Made by a program: the position numbers and the translations under genes
Origin: Agriotes lineatus
Lineage: Eukaryota; Arthropoda; Insecta; Coleoptera; Elateridae
NCBI GenBank assembly: GCA_940337035.1
Contig: CALNHX010002284.1
Location: forward strand, 1-64,000
Reading direction: 5' to 3'
DNA length: 64,000 nt
Shown: positions 56,210-64,000 of the stretch, piece by piece
Layout: each line of letters begins with the position of its first letter
How positions within the stretch are numbered: the stretch's first letter is position 1
Notes under the pieces: generated by a model
What the model saw: the letters and a program-made list of their open reading frames with translations, nothing else
Told to the model about the DNA's origin: nothing
Databases searched by the model: none

Positions 56210-56650
56210 TCAACTTGCTTTACCTACATGTATTTGGTGTTTGTACCACCTGTAACTGCGTTTGGTGATTTGCCTTACAACGAATAAAATAAAAGCGTAA
56301 TAGAGTGTTACTGCTAAAACGTTAATTGCAACACACAACATTACAGCCGACAGTCGGGGGATATCTCTTATTAAGCTACCAGCTATTGGTAAGCGGGAAG
56401 AGGAGGATCGACGAACACTGAGAAGAATGAGACGCCAACGTAGACATTTGGGGCGATGCGTGAATCTGGTCTGATAAAAATAGATTTTCGTGTTCCGACT
56501 GCAATTGTTAACGGAAAACTTACTTCTGCCAAATATATAGCATTGCGAAAATAGAAACACGTAAGCCACAAACTGTACGTGCAGTTGATTTGATATCCCT
56601 CAACCTTGTGTTTCACTCGAAAATAATTAGCTGGCAACTTACGCCAGTGG
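56210..56650 (-). pseudogene. possible arrestin-domain C-terminal exon
   Basis: On the minus strand an acceptor-like TTGCCAG at about 56630 leads into NYFRVKHKVEGYQ, later VSFPLTIAVGT, and ends DPPLPAY with a stop near 56390. The spacing of a beta-strand-rich start, PLTI-GT and a PPxxY-like end resembles the arrestin C domain and tail of alpha-arrestins. A second frame (56210-56569) over the same DNA has a strong hydrophobic helix (VAINVLAVTLYYAFILFVV). The identity is uncertain and no upstream exons were seen. Confidence 0.25.
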
Positions 56651-56969
56651 CCTGGGCCAGGTCTAAAATGCCCACTGCAAGCGCAGCCTTCCTACTCGAG
56701 GACGAGTTGAAGACTAAAGAGCTTTCCGCGAGGGGGTGAACAAAATGTTAGTGTTACTAACGGTATAGTGTCAGCGGCGGGTTCTTGAAATAGTACGCCT
56801 ATAGAAAATAAATACAACAATAGAGAAAACATTTCCAGCTATTTTAAATGTAGGACTAAACACTGCGAAGAAAATGAAAATCAAGGAAACAAACAAACGG
56901 GTCCTGTAGAGATATACTCAATAATATACATGAGAAATGATACAAACAGGAAAAACAATCTTCTTCTTC

Positions 56970-57560
56970 TAAAAGTGCCTATCATCTTTGGATGTTGGCG
57001 ATCACACTAGCCCATTTTATTTTGTTTGCATCCGAGCGAAAAAGTTTTGCGGAGGTCAATCCGGACCACTGCCTCAAGTTCTTAAACCAAGATATTCGCC
57101 GGCGTCCTGGTCCTCCTTTACTGTCGATTTTGCCTTGCACAATTAGTTGTAGTAGGCGATATTTACCATTACGCATGATGTGCCCGAAGTAGGACAACTT
57201 TCTTTGTTTTATGATGGTCATGACTTCCGGTTCTTTTTGCAAGCGACATAGGACTGTATGGTTGGAGACATGGTATGTCCATGAAATGAGTAGCATTCGA
57301 CGGTAGCACCACATCTCGAATGCTTCTAGGCGCTTGCAGGAGGCATTTGTAAGTGTCCATGCCTCTGCTCCTTATAACAGTATGGAGAACACGTAACACC
57401 TAGGAACACGAAGACGAAGATTAATATTCAGCGAAAGGTTGCACAGTAATTTATTCAGTCTTTTGAAACCGTTTCTGGCATTTTCAATGCGGCATTTAAC
57501 TTCTTTTGGGTGATCTCAACTATCGCTGATTCTGGTTCCCAAGTACATAATGCTCTCTGC
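56970..57560 (-). mobile_element. RTE-type LINE 3' end
   Basis: Frames 57169-57399 and 56982-57314 together carry the C-terminus of an RTE/BovB-like ORF2: EMWCYRRMLLISWT in part, RRKLSYFGHIMR-like (KQRKLSYFGHIMRN), YRLLQLIVQGKI, GPGRRRISWFKNL and KLFRSDANK. It is 5'-truncated, as most LINE copies are. The fragment near 47.4 kb is from the other end of a similar element but on the opposite strand. Confidence 0.78.
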
Positions 57561-58120
57561 TTGTATTAAAAAACAATTCAGTTAATAATCAAATTAAAGT
57601 AACTCATGAATAATTGGTCTCAGAGACAAACTGGATTCGAGAAGAACAAAATATTACGAATACCTTTTTAGTTCCACACCAAACTTTACAATGATGGTAA
57701 ATAAACCGTCATATAGATAATACAATTCTGTAAAAGTATCCCAAATGAAAAACTCTCAAATTGGTACAAGGCAAAATAACAAAGCACTTGCAAAAGAAAA
57801 GCTGCTAGCAAAAATGATTAGGGAAGAAAAAACGTCCCATCAAGTCAATGAAGCACCTTTAGAGTGATATATAAAGAAACAAAAAATGGTATACATATTG
57901 AAAATCTATTGAAAAACTCGGCAATACTTCAAATTGATAAATTAGCAAAAATTCAAGGGGGTACGAAAAGATGTACTTTCAACTTGAAACTAAAAAATCC
58001 AGTATTTTAGACATAAATCGAAGATAAAGGGCTCTGGAAAATAACATGCGAAAACAGAATGATCTTTTGTTATTTAGCATGTCAGACAAAAGGACAACAG
58101 AATATAATCATACAACGTTC
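57561..58120. other. left flank of the Maverick-type element, no gene
   Basis: Lys/Asn-coding AT-rich sequence without family signatures. It does not match the Crypton sequence that lies on the other side of the 58127-63140 element, except perhaps the last few bases. Confidence 0.4.
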
Positions 58121-58126
58121 GATGTA
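58121..58126. repeat. left target-site duplication GATGTA
   Basis: Matches 63141-63146 exactly and abuts the first base of the inverted repeat. Confidence 0.85.
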
Positions 58127-58376
58127 AGTAGTAATGCGGCACCGTAATTGGAGCAATCAAATTAATTGACCTAATTCCGCGAATTAATCCGCGGATTAAA
58201 TCCGCGGTTTGACCTAATTAATTTCGCGGTTTGATCTAATTACATATGTGCTACTGATTAATCACATATGAAGTTTGATATTTAATTTACATATGTGCTA
58301 CTGATTAAATTACGCGGCGGACTTCTGGAATTACACGTCGGCCATCTTGGTTTTCTGGCGCGAATATTTGAATTTT
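58127..58376 (+). repeat. left terminal inverted repeat
   Basis: Near-identical inverse of 62890-63140 with only a few substitutions and one single-base length difference. Inside are repeated words: CCGCGGATTAA twice, ACATATGTGCTACTGATTAA twice, and TCGGCCATCTTGGTTTTCTG, which recurs just outside the repeat at 58433-58452. Confidence 0.9.
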
Positions 58377-58614
58377 AAATTTTCAGATTTTTTTTCTAAG
58401 TTCAATTTTTTTATTTTAAACTTCCCGGGGTGTCGGCCATCTTGGTTTTCTGCGCGCGCACTTCTCACGGCTGTCGTTTTAATTTTGAATTTTCGCGGAA
58501 ATATTTGAATTTCAAACTGGTAGATCTCTCTCTCTCTCTCTTCTACTCCTTGGTTGTCTCTCTCTTGCATTCACTCGCGGAAATATTTGAATTTAAAAAA
58601 GCTATTTGCGTCGG

Positions 58615-58690
58615 GCCCCAAGTGGGATTTGAACCCTAGTTTTCTGACCATCAGCCTTAGGTCCCTGCCGCTGAGCCAGCGAGGCCTGTT
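58615..58690 (-). pseudogene. tRNA-like relic
   Basis: On the minus strand GCCTCGCTGGCTCAGCGG gives an A-box, and GGGTTCAAATCCC gives a good B-box and T-loop. GGCC at one end can pair with GGCC at the other. The D and anticodon stems do not pair, so this is a tRNA pseudogene or a SINE head. It lies about 240 bases inside the left inverted repeat, roughly mirroring the intact tRNA gene at the right end. Confidence 0.45.
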
Positions 58691-58699
58691 GGATATAAA

Positions 58700-60510
58700 G
58701 GGTTTGAACAAAACGTCATTTCACAGCTCTGCCGTCACGCCGGCCGAATTTAAAACAAACTATTTTTCAAAAATTGAAATTATCAGAATAGGGAATGTTT
58801 AGCTTATTGCTGTTTAAAGGTAGATACAATTTTAAAAAATTAGATTTGTAACAGCTTTTGTTAGAAATAATTATTTTATAATTTGCAATATTCTCATTGT
58901 TCCGCCCTGGTGGAAATTGCCGTTCGGCCGCAGAAAATTTGAAAAGCTATATGAATAAAAATAATTACTTTATTTTATATAGCAAAACCACTGCATTACT
59001 TTATAATATTACGCATTAGCTTCTGTTTAAATTACGCAGCGGTTATTTTCTAATATTTGAGTGACTAACAGTTATTTGTCCGTTAGAGCCTGTATTGAAA
59101 GCGCAGGAATAGACATGCTTTGCCCGCAATGTGTAATTAGAAAAGACGTTATAGCCTCGGGCTCGCTCTCTATTAACCAACGGTTGTGCAATCTTTAGTA
59201 ACCACTAAGATATAAGCCATTAGGCGAAAAACCGATATATTCAAAATTATTTTGATAGAATTAAAATAAACGGTCCGAATTATTCAAATATCTTATTAAG
59301 TATGAAAAAGGCCTCACATAATTTTACTATTATTATTCATAAACCATAAAGTTATATAATATATATTGCTACGGCGGTTTTAAACCATAAACATAAAATT
59401 TACCGTTTAAACATCAGCCTCGTAAAAATTGTAGTCTTGTCTAATACAGTGAAAAATACGCCTTACGCTGTTGTAATAAAATGCTCAACTTGGTTACTTC
59501 AATTAAATGTCTTTATAAATTGACAGCTGTTGCTCTAAAACTTCTGTCAGAGCATGTAGCTGCAATTTGTCATTTTAATTATGACATTTGTCAACTAAAC
59601 ATGCCTACTAATATAATTTTTTGTATGGCTATCTTTTTCTTACTCATATAGGTAAGAAAGGGTGGTGCGTTGCTTTCAGCTACCGTGTTTCGACTACTTT
59701 TCCATGTTGGAGTCCGAAGATATCCGAGTCTTATTGTATAAGAATGGTTGTCCCCTCCGCGTTTTTAATTTAATTTGCAAGCCGTCTCCTTAAAATCATG
59801 GGAACATATGATTTTGTCGCTCCTGGAAAAAGCATGTTGTGACGAACAGCGATGAGTGGAATTTTTTAAAATATTGCCTATACTACAGTCATTTCGAAAA
59901 GCAAAAGGTTTTTATTTATAAGTAAGCGTCTGAAATTGTGTCATTATATCGCTCAAAAGTGTATTTAAATTTTAAAAATTCCAGTATAAATGCAAACGGC
60001 CGAAAATAAAAACGCAATTGACCACAAAGTAACATAATTTTGAAGAAAAACACACAATTTCGTTGAAAAAATGTTCTGTTTCACTTAAAATTTTACAAAA
60101 ACTGACATCATGTCACTTGAAATTATACAAAAAAAACGACATTTTTATCCAATAAGCGATAAAAAATACGCCAACCCACATCATTGCACTTAAAAATGAT
60201 CACATTTCGTCTTACAAAACGCTTTATAATAAAGAAAATGATGTAAAAACAGTTTTAATAGTTATTTCTAAGCATAATTTTGCAAATGTTTTACACTTTT
60301 TTCTCTAACTTGTTGCAATTTTAGCAATATTTAAATAAAAAACAGCAATTTCTGCAGCAATTTTAGTAAGATTTGAATAAAAACACAATTTCAAAAGTTC
60401 TAACCAAAAACGACAAAAACAATATTTTTATACAACTTTCATTGAAAAATCTTCTACCACAAGCATTTCTAGAAGCAAAATTCACGCACTTTTGCTGAAA
60501 AACGTTCTGT
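58700..60510. other. non-coding interior of the Maverick-type element
   Basis: AT-rich, no family in any frame. From about 60000 it is made of diverged pieces of the same words that form the tandem array (ATCATGTCACTTGAAATTAT, GCAAATGTTTTACAC). No remains of Maverick core genes are recognised. Confidence 0.5.
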
Positions 60511-60517
60511 TCCACAT

Positions 60518-60990
60518 CATCTCACATAAATTTTCACAAAAATCGACATCATGTCACATAAATTATACAAAAACTGTCATCACGTCACTTGAAATTATAC
60601 AAAATACGATATTTTTATACAACACACAATGAAAATTGGACAAAAATCACGCAATAACACATCATCTCACATAAATGTACACAAAAATCGACATCATGTC
60701 ACATAAATTATACAAAAACTGACATCATGTCACTTGAAATTATACAAAAAAAACTATATTTTATTCAACACACGATGAAAATTGAACAAAAATCACGCAA
60801 TTACACGCCACCTCACATAAATTTTCACAAAAATCGACATCATGTCACATAAATTATACAAAAACTGCATCATGTCACTTGAAATTATATAAAAAACGAC
60901 ATTTTTACTCAACACACGACAAAAATTGAACAAAAATCACGCAATTACACGCCATCTCACATACATTTTTACAAAAATCGACATCATGTT
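60518..60990. repeat. 145-bp tandem array, about 3.3 copies
   Basis: Unit starts (CATCTCACATAAA or close variants) lie at 60518, 60665, 60808 and 60953, giving periods of 147, 143 and 145. Each unit holds CATCATGTCACATAAATTAT followed by CATCATGTCACTTGAAATTA and an AACACACGA-type spacer, so the unit itself contains a short internal duplication. A second word pair (CAAATGTTTTACACTTTTTA at 61015 and 61210) follows the array. Confidence 0.85.
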
Positions 60991-61614
60991 ACATAAACTA
61001 TGCATAATTTTCCAAATGTTTTACACTTTTTATAAAATGCATCGCTCAAAATTAAAAGAAATAGCAATTTCGTTGAAAAAATCTTTTACCACAAGCATTT
61101 CGATAAACAAAATTCAAAAATTCTTGTACTTTTGATAGAAATAGATGTATGTTGATCACAAATTAACATAAACTTGAATAAAACACACAATTTCGTTGAA
61201 AAATTTGCAAATGTTTTACACTTTTTATAAAATGTATCGCTCAAAATTAAAAGAAATCACAATTTTTTAAATTATATCACACCATTATGAAATCGTAGAT
61301 TGATTTTTTGAAATTTTACACTTTGTAGCTGTAAAATAACTTCAAATACTAATATTTTAGCTTTAGATTTTGTAATTATTGCAGATTCGTGAAAAACAAA
61401 AGCAGAGTAGAAATAAAAAAACACAAACACTTTGTAATAAACAAATATATTGTTCTTATTTCGTATAATACTTAATAATATAAATATAAATGTACAGCTG
61501 AATGTCTTATTTTATAAAAATTTGCTAGCAATTTACAAAACGGTAGTTTGAGGTGCACAACATTTCAAATTAAAAAGGCTGCAAGTAATAAAATCAGAAT
61601 TTCATTGTGTCATT

Positions 61615-62381
61615 TTAAAGTTTAAGATGCACCCAATCTAGAATTCCCTTCGTTTTTGGTGTTGATGACATCTGCCTTAGAGGCGTTTTTCTAACGGCCC
61701 TTTTTTGGAGGCGTTTCCTTATCGGCGTTCTTCTGACTGAACCTTTTTGATGTGGACTTGGATGAGTAGCTGGTGTTTTTAATTTATATTCTAAATCGGA
61801 CTCGCAGTTATCAGTTTCCATTTCGGTTTTTCCTGTAGTACCAGTCGGGGTTGGCTTCTTTTGCTTTTAGGTTTAGCTAGCAGCACATTAGCAACGTTAA
61901 GGTCTTTGATGTAAGCAGCAAACTGTAGGCGTCCGGGTGGATTAATAGTTTTTCGAGGCAGCAGAGTGTCGTGAACTAAATCGACTATGTTAGACGCCGG
62001 TAAAATTTCACCCTTTATAGTAACGGTACCCTTGTGATCCCAGCTCACATCATTTGAGGCACTCAAAATGCGTAGAAAAACTTTAGCTTTTTTCTTAAAA
62101 GTTTTGGGAAGTGTAGATAAAATAATGGCATTTGATAGGCTGTTACTGGTTGTTTCAATGGGTATTTTGATTGGCTGCCGTGCCTGGTTTGTGAAATGAA
62201 GGTACCTTTGTAAACCCTGATTGTACTGGATCCATTTATCGTGATCAGTTAATTTGGACTTTAAAACTTTTTGCATTTCGTCATCAAGCTGTGATAATAT
62301 ATTTTTCTCCGCATGAGCGCCAGACTTAAGACGTTGGACAAATTCCGGCGATACAATCAACATCTTCCGCTCTTTGTCCAT
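61615..62381 (-). CDS. uncharacterised protein of a mobile-element family, one frameshift
   Basis: The start chosen at 62381 (AAAATGG context) gives MDKERKMLIVSPEFVQRL. The longer open frame to 62555 is false because it translates the tRNA gene. Residues 1-75 are helical and charged, with a DDEMQKVL and YNQGLQRYLHF stretch. The middle has WDHKGTVTIKGEILPASNIVDLVHD. The C-terminal third is strongly basic with many TP and RR motifs and ends DWVHLKL. The frame shifts once near 61860; the second part is read at 61615-61821. Total about 255 residues. I recall proteins with this SNIVDLV-type core and basic tail from invertebrate genomes, but cannot name a function; a nucleic-acid-binding role is only a guess from charge. 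It is the only gene of the element. Confidence 0.6.
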
Positions 62382-62469
62382 TTTAGTCGAAAAGCAGCGC
62401 AGTCGTTTGTTCTGGTAGAGCCGTCGTGAATAAACTAGCTTAAAATCAAGACTTTCATAATAAATATAT

Positions 62470-62477
62470 AAAAAAAA
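62470..62477 (-). terminator. Pol III terminator of the tRNA-Leu gene
   Basis: A run of eight T on the minus strand begins three bases after the discriminator base, a standard RNA polymerase III stop. Confidence 0.7.
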
Positions 62478-62479
62478 TA

Positions 62480-62561
62480 TGACAGGTACGGGAATCGAAC
62501 CCGTATTCTCTCTCGAGATCAGAGCTTGAATCTGACGCCTTAACCATTCGGCCAACCTGCC
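62480..62561 (-). tRNA. tRNA-Leu (anticodon CAA), intronless
   Basis: Acceptor GGCAGGT pairs with ACCTGTC over seven pairs (one G-U), with A as discriminator. The D arm contains GGCCGAATGGTTAAGG, including the A-box. The anticodon arm TCAGA-TTCAAGC-TCTGA is perfectly paired, with CAA in the loop. A long variable arm (TCTCGAGAGA hairpin) marks a class II tRNA. The T arm ACGGG-TTCGATT-CCCGT is perfect. CCA is not encoded. No intron is present after the anticodon, although eukaryotic nuclear tRNA-Leu(CAA) genes usually have one. It lies between the inverted repeat and the protein gene, same strand. Confidence 0.93.
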
Positions 62562-62889
62562 TCCCTATATAAACGAGCACTCTCTGCATAATTAAGAAAA
62601 CATATAGTTTAAAAGCCTTCTACATGCAATTTCATACAATATTTCATATAAATTAAGCCATGTACAAATTTCTAAATCGGTTTTGATATATATTTTATCG
62701 AAAGACTTGACCCTCAGCTACCGTTTTATTATTTGTCGTGATGCGTCATCGTTGAATTTACAAGAGCCAAACTGTCTGCTGTGTGACCTATGCAATGTCT
62801 CCATCCCTTTTTATTTTAAAATTCTATAAAACCAGAGGCCCGACTGATGCCGCACTAACACGTTTTAAACCATTGTACTCTGTTACCTG

Positions 62890-63140
62890 AAAATTCAAAT
62901 ATTCGCGCCAGAAAACCAAGATGGCCGACGTGTAATTCCAGAAGTCCGCCGCGTAATTTAATCAGTAGCACATATGTAAATTAAATATCAAAATTCATAT
63001 GTGATTAATCAGTAGCACATATGTAATTAGATCAAACCGCGAAATTAATTAGGTCAAACCGCGGATTTAATCCGCGGATTTAATTCTCGGAATTAGGTCA
63101 ATTAATTTGATTGCTCCAATTACGGTGCCGCATTACTACT
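62890..63140 (-). repeat. right terminal inverted repeat
   Basis: Inverse of 58127-58376. The outermost base abuts the GATGTA duplication. Confidence 0.9.
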
Positions 63141-64000
63141 GATGTATCTTCACCAACAGAACCGATCCCACAATGGTCTCGTACTGAACACGCAAATCAT
63201 GCAGCTTCTCGCGTCGGCACGCGCCAAACATTCCGAAACCTGTGAGAACCTGCAAACAGCAATGTATAATAGGAAAATTAAACAATTTGTCAGAACTGTC
63301 GTTAGCTAACAAATACGTAAGATCTGTTGCCTTTAATATGAATTCCTAGGTGTGATCTGGTTCAATACCAATGATATCTTAGCTTCATCACTCACAGAAT
63401 TGCTCTTCATAAACTCGAAAAGTAACAGTAACCTCGATATATCAACGTCTTTCTAAATCTTAACCACCTTCTTCAGCTTAAAGTAGATACACCAAAGAGA
63501 TGACGGCTTGTCGACCTGTGACTAAACAAAACAAAATTATTAATGAATACAGTAAGTGTAATTGTACATTTCTTAACCAGCTGATGACATTTTCTATGCA
63601 CCGCCACTCACAAAACTTCTCGCACTCTTTTTCGTACAAGTTGTTTGATTTTGCCGAAATCAATTTTCTCTGGGCAACTTCAAATACGTGCGCAATTTCC
63701 TTGGAATAAACTGGAAAATTGACGTGCCCGGCTTTTTCCATTTTTATTTAAAAACTTAAATAGTTTGTAAGCAAACACTATAGCAACACCAACAATCTCT
63801 ATAGACACTGTAGCACACCAAAAATTCACAGCGCCAGCACAACGACAACGTACTAGTTTTTGCCCAAAATACTGAATCTTTAATTTTGCTCATTTTGAGA
63901 ACAAAAATAAAATAATACGTTATATGTAGCTCGTGCGTAATAATGATTACAGCCCTCGGTAAATTTAAAGCTCTTCGCTCTCCTTCATGCTATAATGTAT
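63141..64000 (-). mobile_element. Crypton-like element copy 2, 5' half
   Basis: Matches the Crypton copy at 41145-41575 and 43260-43715 without the insertions found there. On the minus strand: N-terminal exon (63741), intron region, then the catalytic exon beginning after TTGCTGTTTGCAG with a FGACRREKL-like stretch. The Maverick-type element is inserted in that exon at GATGTA. The expected remainder of the exon is not found on its far side at 57.6-58.1 kb. Confidence 0.7.
63560..63741 (-). pseudogene. Crypton copy 2, recombinase N-terminal exon
   Basis: Starts MEKAGHVNFPVYSKEI and contains NNLYEKECEKFCEWRC, the core-binding domain start of Crypton-type recombinases (a Tyr-x3-Tyr/Phe-CEWR pattern). 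This copy is open where copy 1 has a stop. The exon end is not certain, as the frame runs on into intron-like sequence. The gene downstream is cut by the Maverick-type insertion. Confidence 0.6.

Larger units (their letters stand above)
58127..63140 (-). mobile_element. Maverick/Polinton-type derivative, 5,014 bp, with a tRNA gene
   Basis: Terminal inverted repeats of about 250 bp (58127-58376 and 62890-63140) begin AGTAGTAATGCGGCACCG and end with the exact inverse. They are flanked by a perfect 6-bp duplication GATGTA (58121-58126 and 63141-63146). AG-starting long inverted repeats and 6-bp duplications are the Maverick/Polinton signature. It carries one gene (62381-61615), a tRNA-Leu gene (62561-62480), a tRNA-like relic (58615-58690) and a 145-bp tandem array (60518-60990). 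None of the Maverick polymerase, integrase, ATPase, protease or capsid genes is visible, so it would depend on a full-length relative. The near-identity of the two repeats suggests fairly recent insertion. Confidence 0.8.

Noticed and set aside
58615..58690. Intact second tRNA gene
   Set aside because: A- and B-boxes and part of the acceptor are present, but the D and anticodon stems do not pair.
60518..60990. Regularly spaced repeats that might look like a CRISPR array
   Set aside because: Units are directly adjacent 145-bp tandem repeats without unique spacers, in a eukaryotic transposon.

Overview
This window is repeat-dense insect genomic DNA, most likely from a beetle. That placement is an inference from the gustatory-receptor (Gr) gene structure and the transposon mix; no taxonomic marker gene is present. 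It is AT-rich, has spliced genes, and nearly every long open frame belongs to a mobile element. The only clear host genes are three related copies of an insect gustatory receptor (7tm_7 family), all on the + strand, starting near 8.56, 28.14 and 44.98 kb. They lie in a segmental duplication whose upstream flanks and first introns are also alignable by eye. Copy 1 is a decayed pseudogene. Copy 2 has exon 1 at 28143-29040 and its two small 3' exons at 36884-36952 and 37004-37216 across a 7.8 kb intron, but exon 1 has an apparent 8-bp deletion. Copy 3 has an open first exon (44979-45887) but no 3' exons visible in the window.

Layout: 1-3.58 kb, the broken end of a Ty3/gypsy retrotransposon (-). 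3.58-9.3 kb, duplication unit A with Gr copy 1, split by a 3.7-kb inverted-repeat element. 12.4-23.1 kb, a CR1/jockey-like LINE (-) split by a 1,060-bp palindromic element and, two bases further on, a 4.1-kb pogo/Tigger-like transposon that itself holds a 918-bp hAT-type element. 23.8-26.1 kb, a dead BED-finger hAT transposase (-). 26.3-37.2 kb, unit B with Gr copy 2. 39.7-45.9 kb, unit C with Gr copy 3, split by a Crypton-like tyrosine-recombinase element (-) that itself holds at least one inverted-repeat element and a THAP-domain exon. 46-48.2 kb, a TA-flanked MITE, an RTE endonuclease fragment and a SINE. 50.8-55.9 kb, a GC-rich R1-clade LINE (-) with many frame breaks. 56.2-57.5 kb, a possible arrestin-like exon and an RTE 3' end (-). 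58.13-63.14 kb, a Maverick/Polinton-type derivative. 63.14-64 kb, the 5' half of a second Crypton-like copy.

The most unusual object is the 5,014-bp element at 58127-63140. It has about 250-bp terminal inverted repeats beginning AGTAGTAATG, a perfect 6-bp target duplication (GATGTA), one near-intact gene of an uncharacterised family, and between that gene and the right inverted repeat an apparently intact, intronless tRNA-Leu(CAA) gene with its own T8 terminator. A decayed tRNA-like sequence lies inside the opposite end, and a 145-bp tandem array lies in the middle.

There is little gene cooperation to describe beyond the receptor family. The window is a receptor cluster expanded by segmental duplication and then bombarded by nested insertions. 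Paralogous empty sites among the duplicates date several of those insertions after the duplications.
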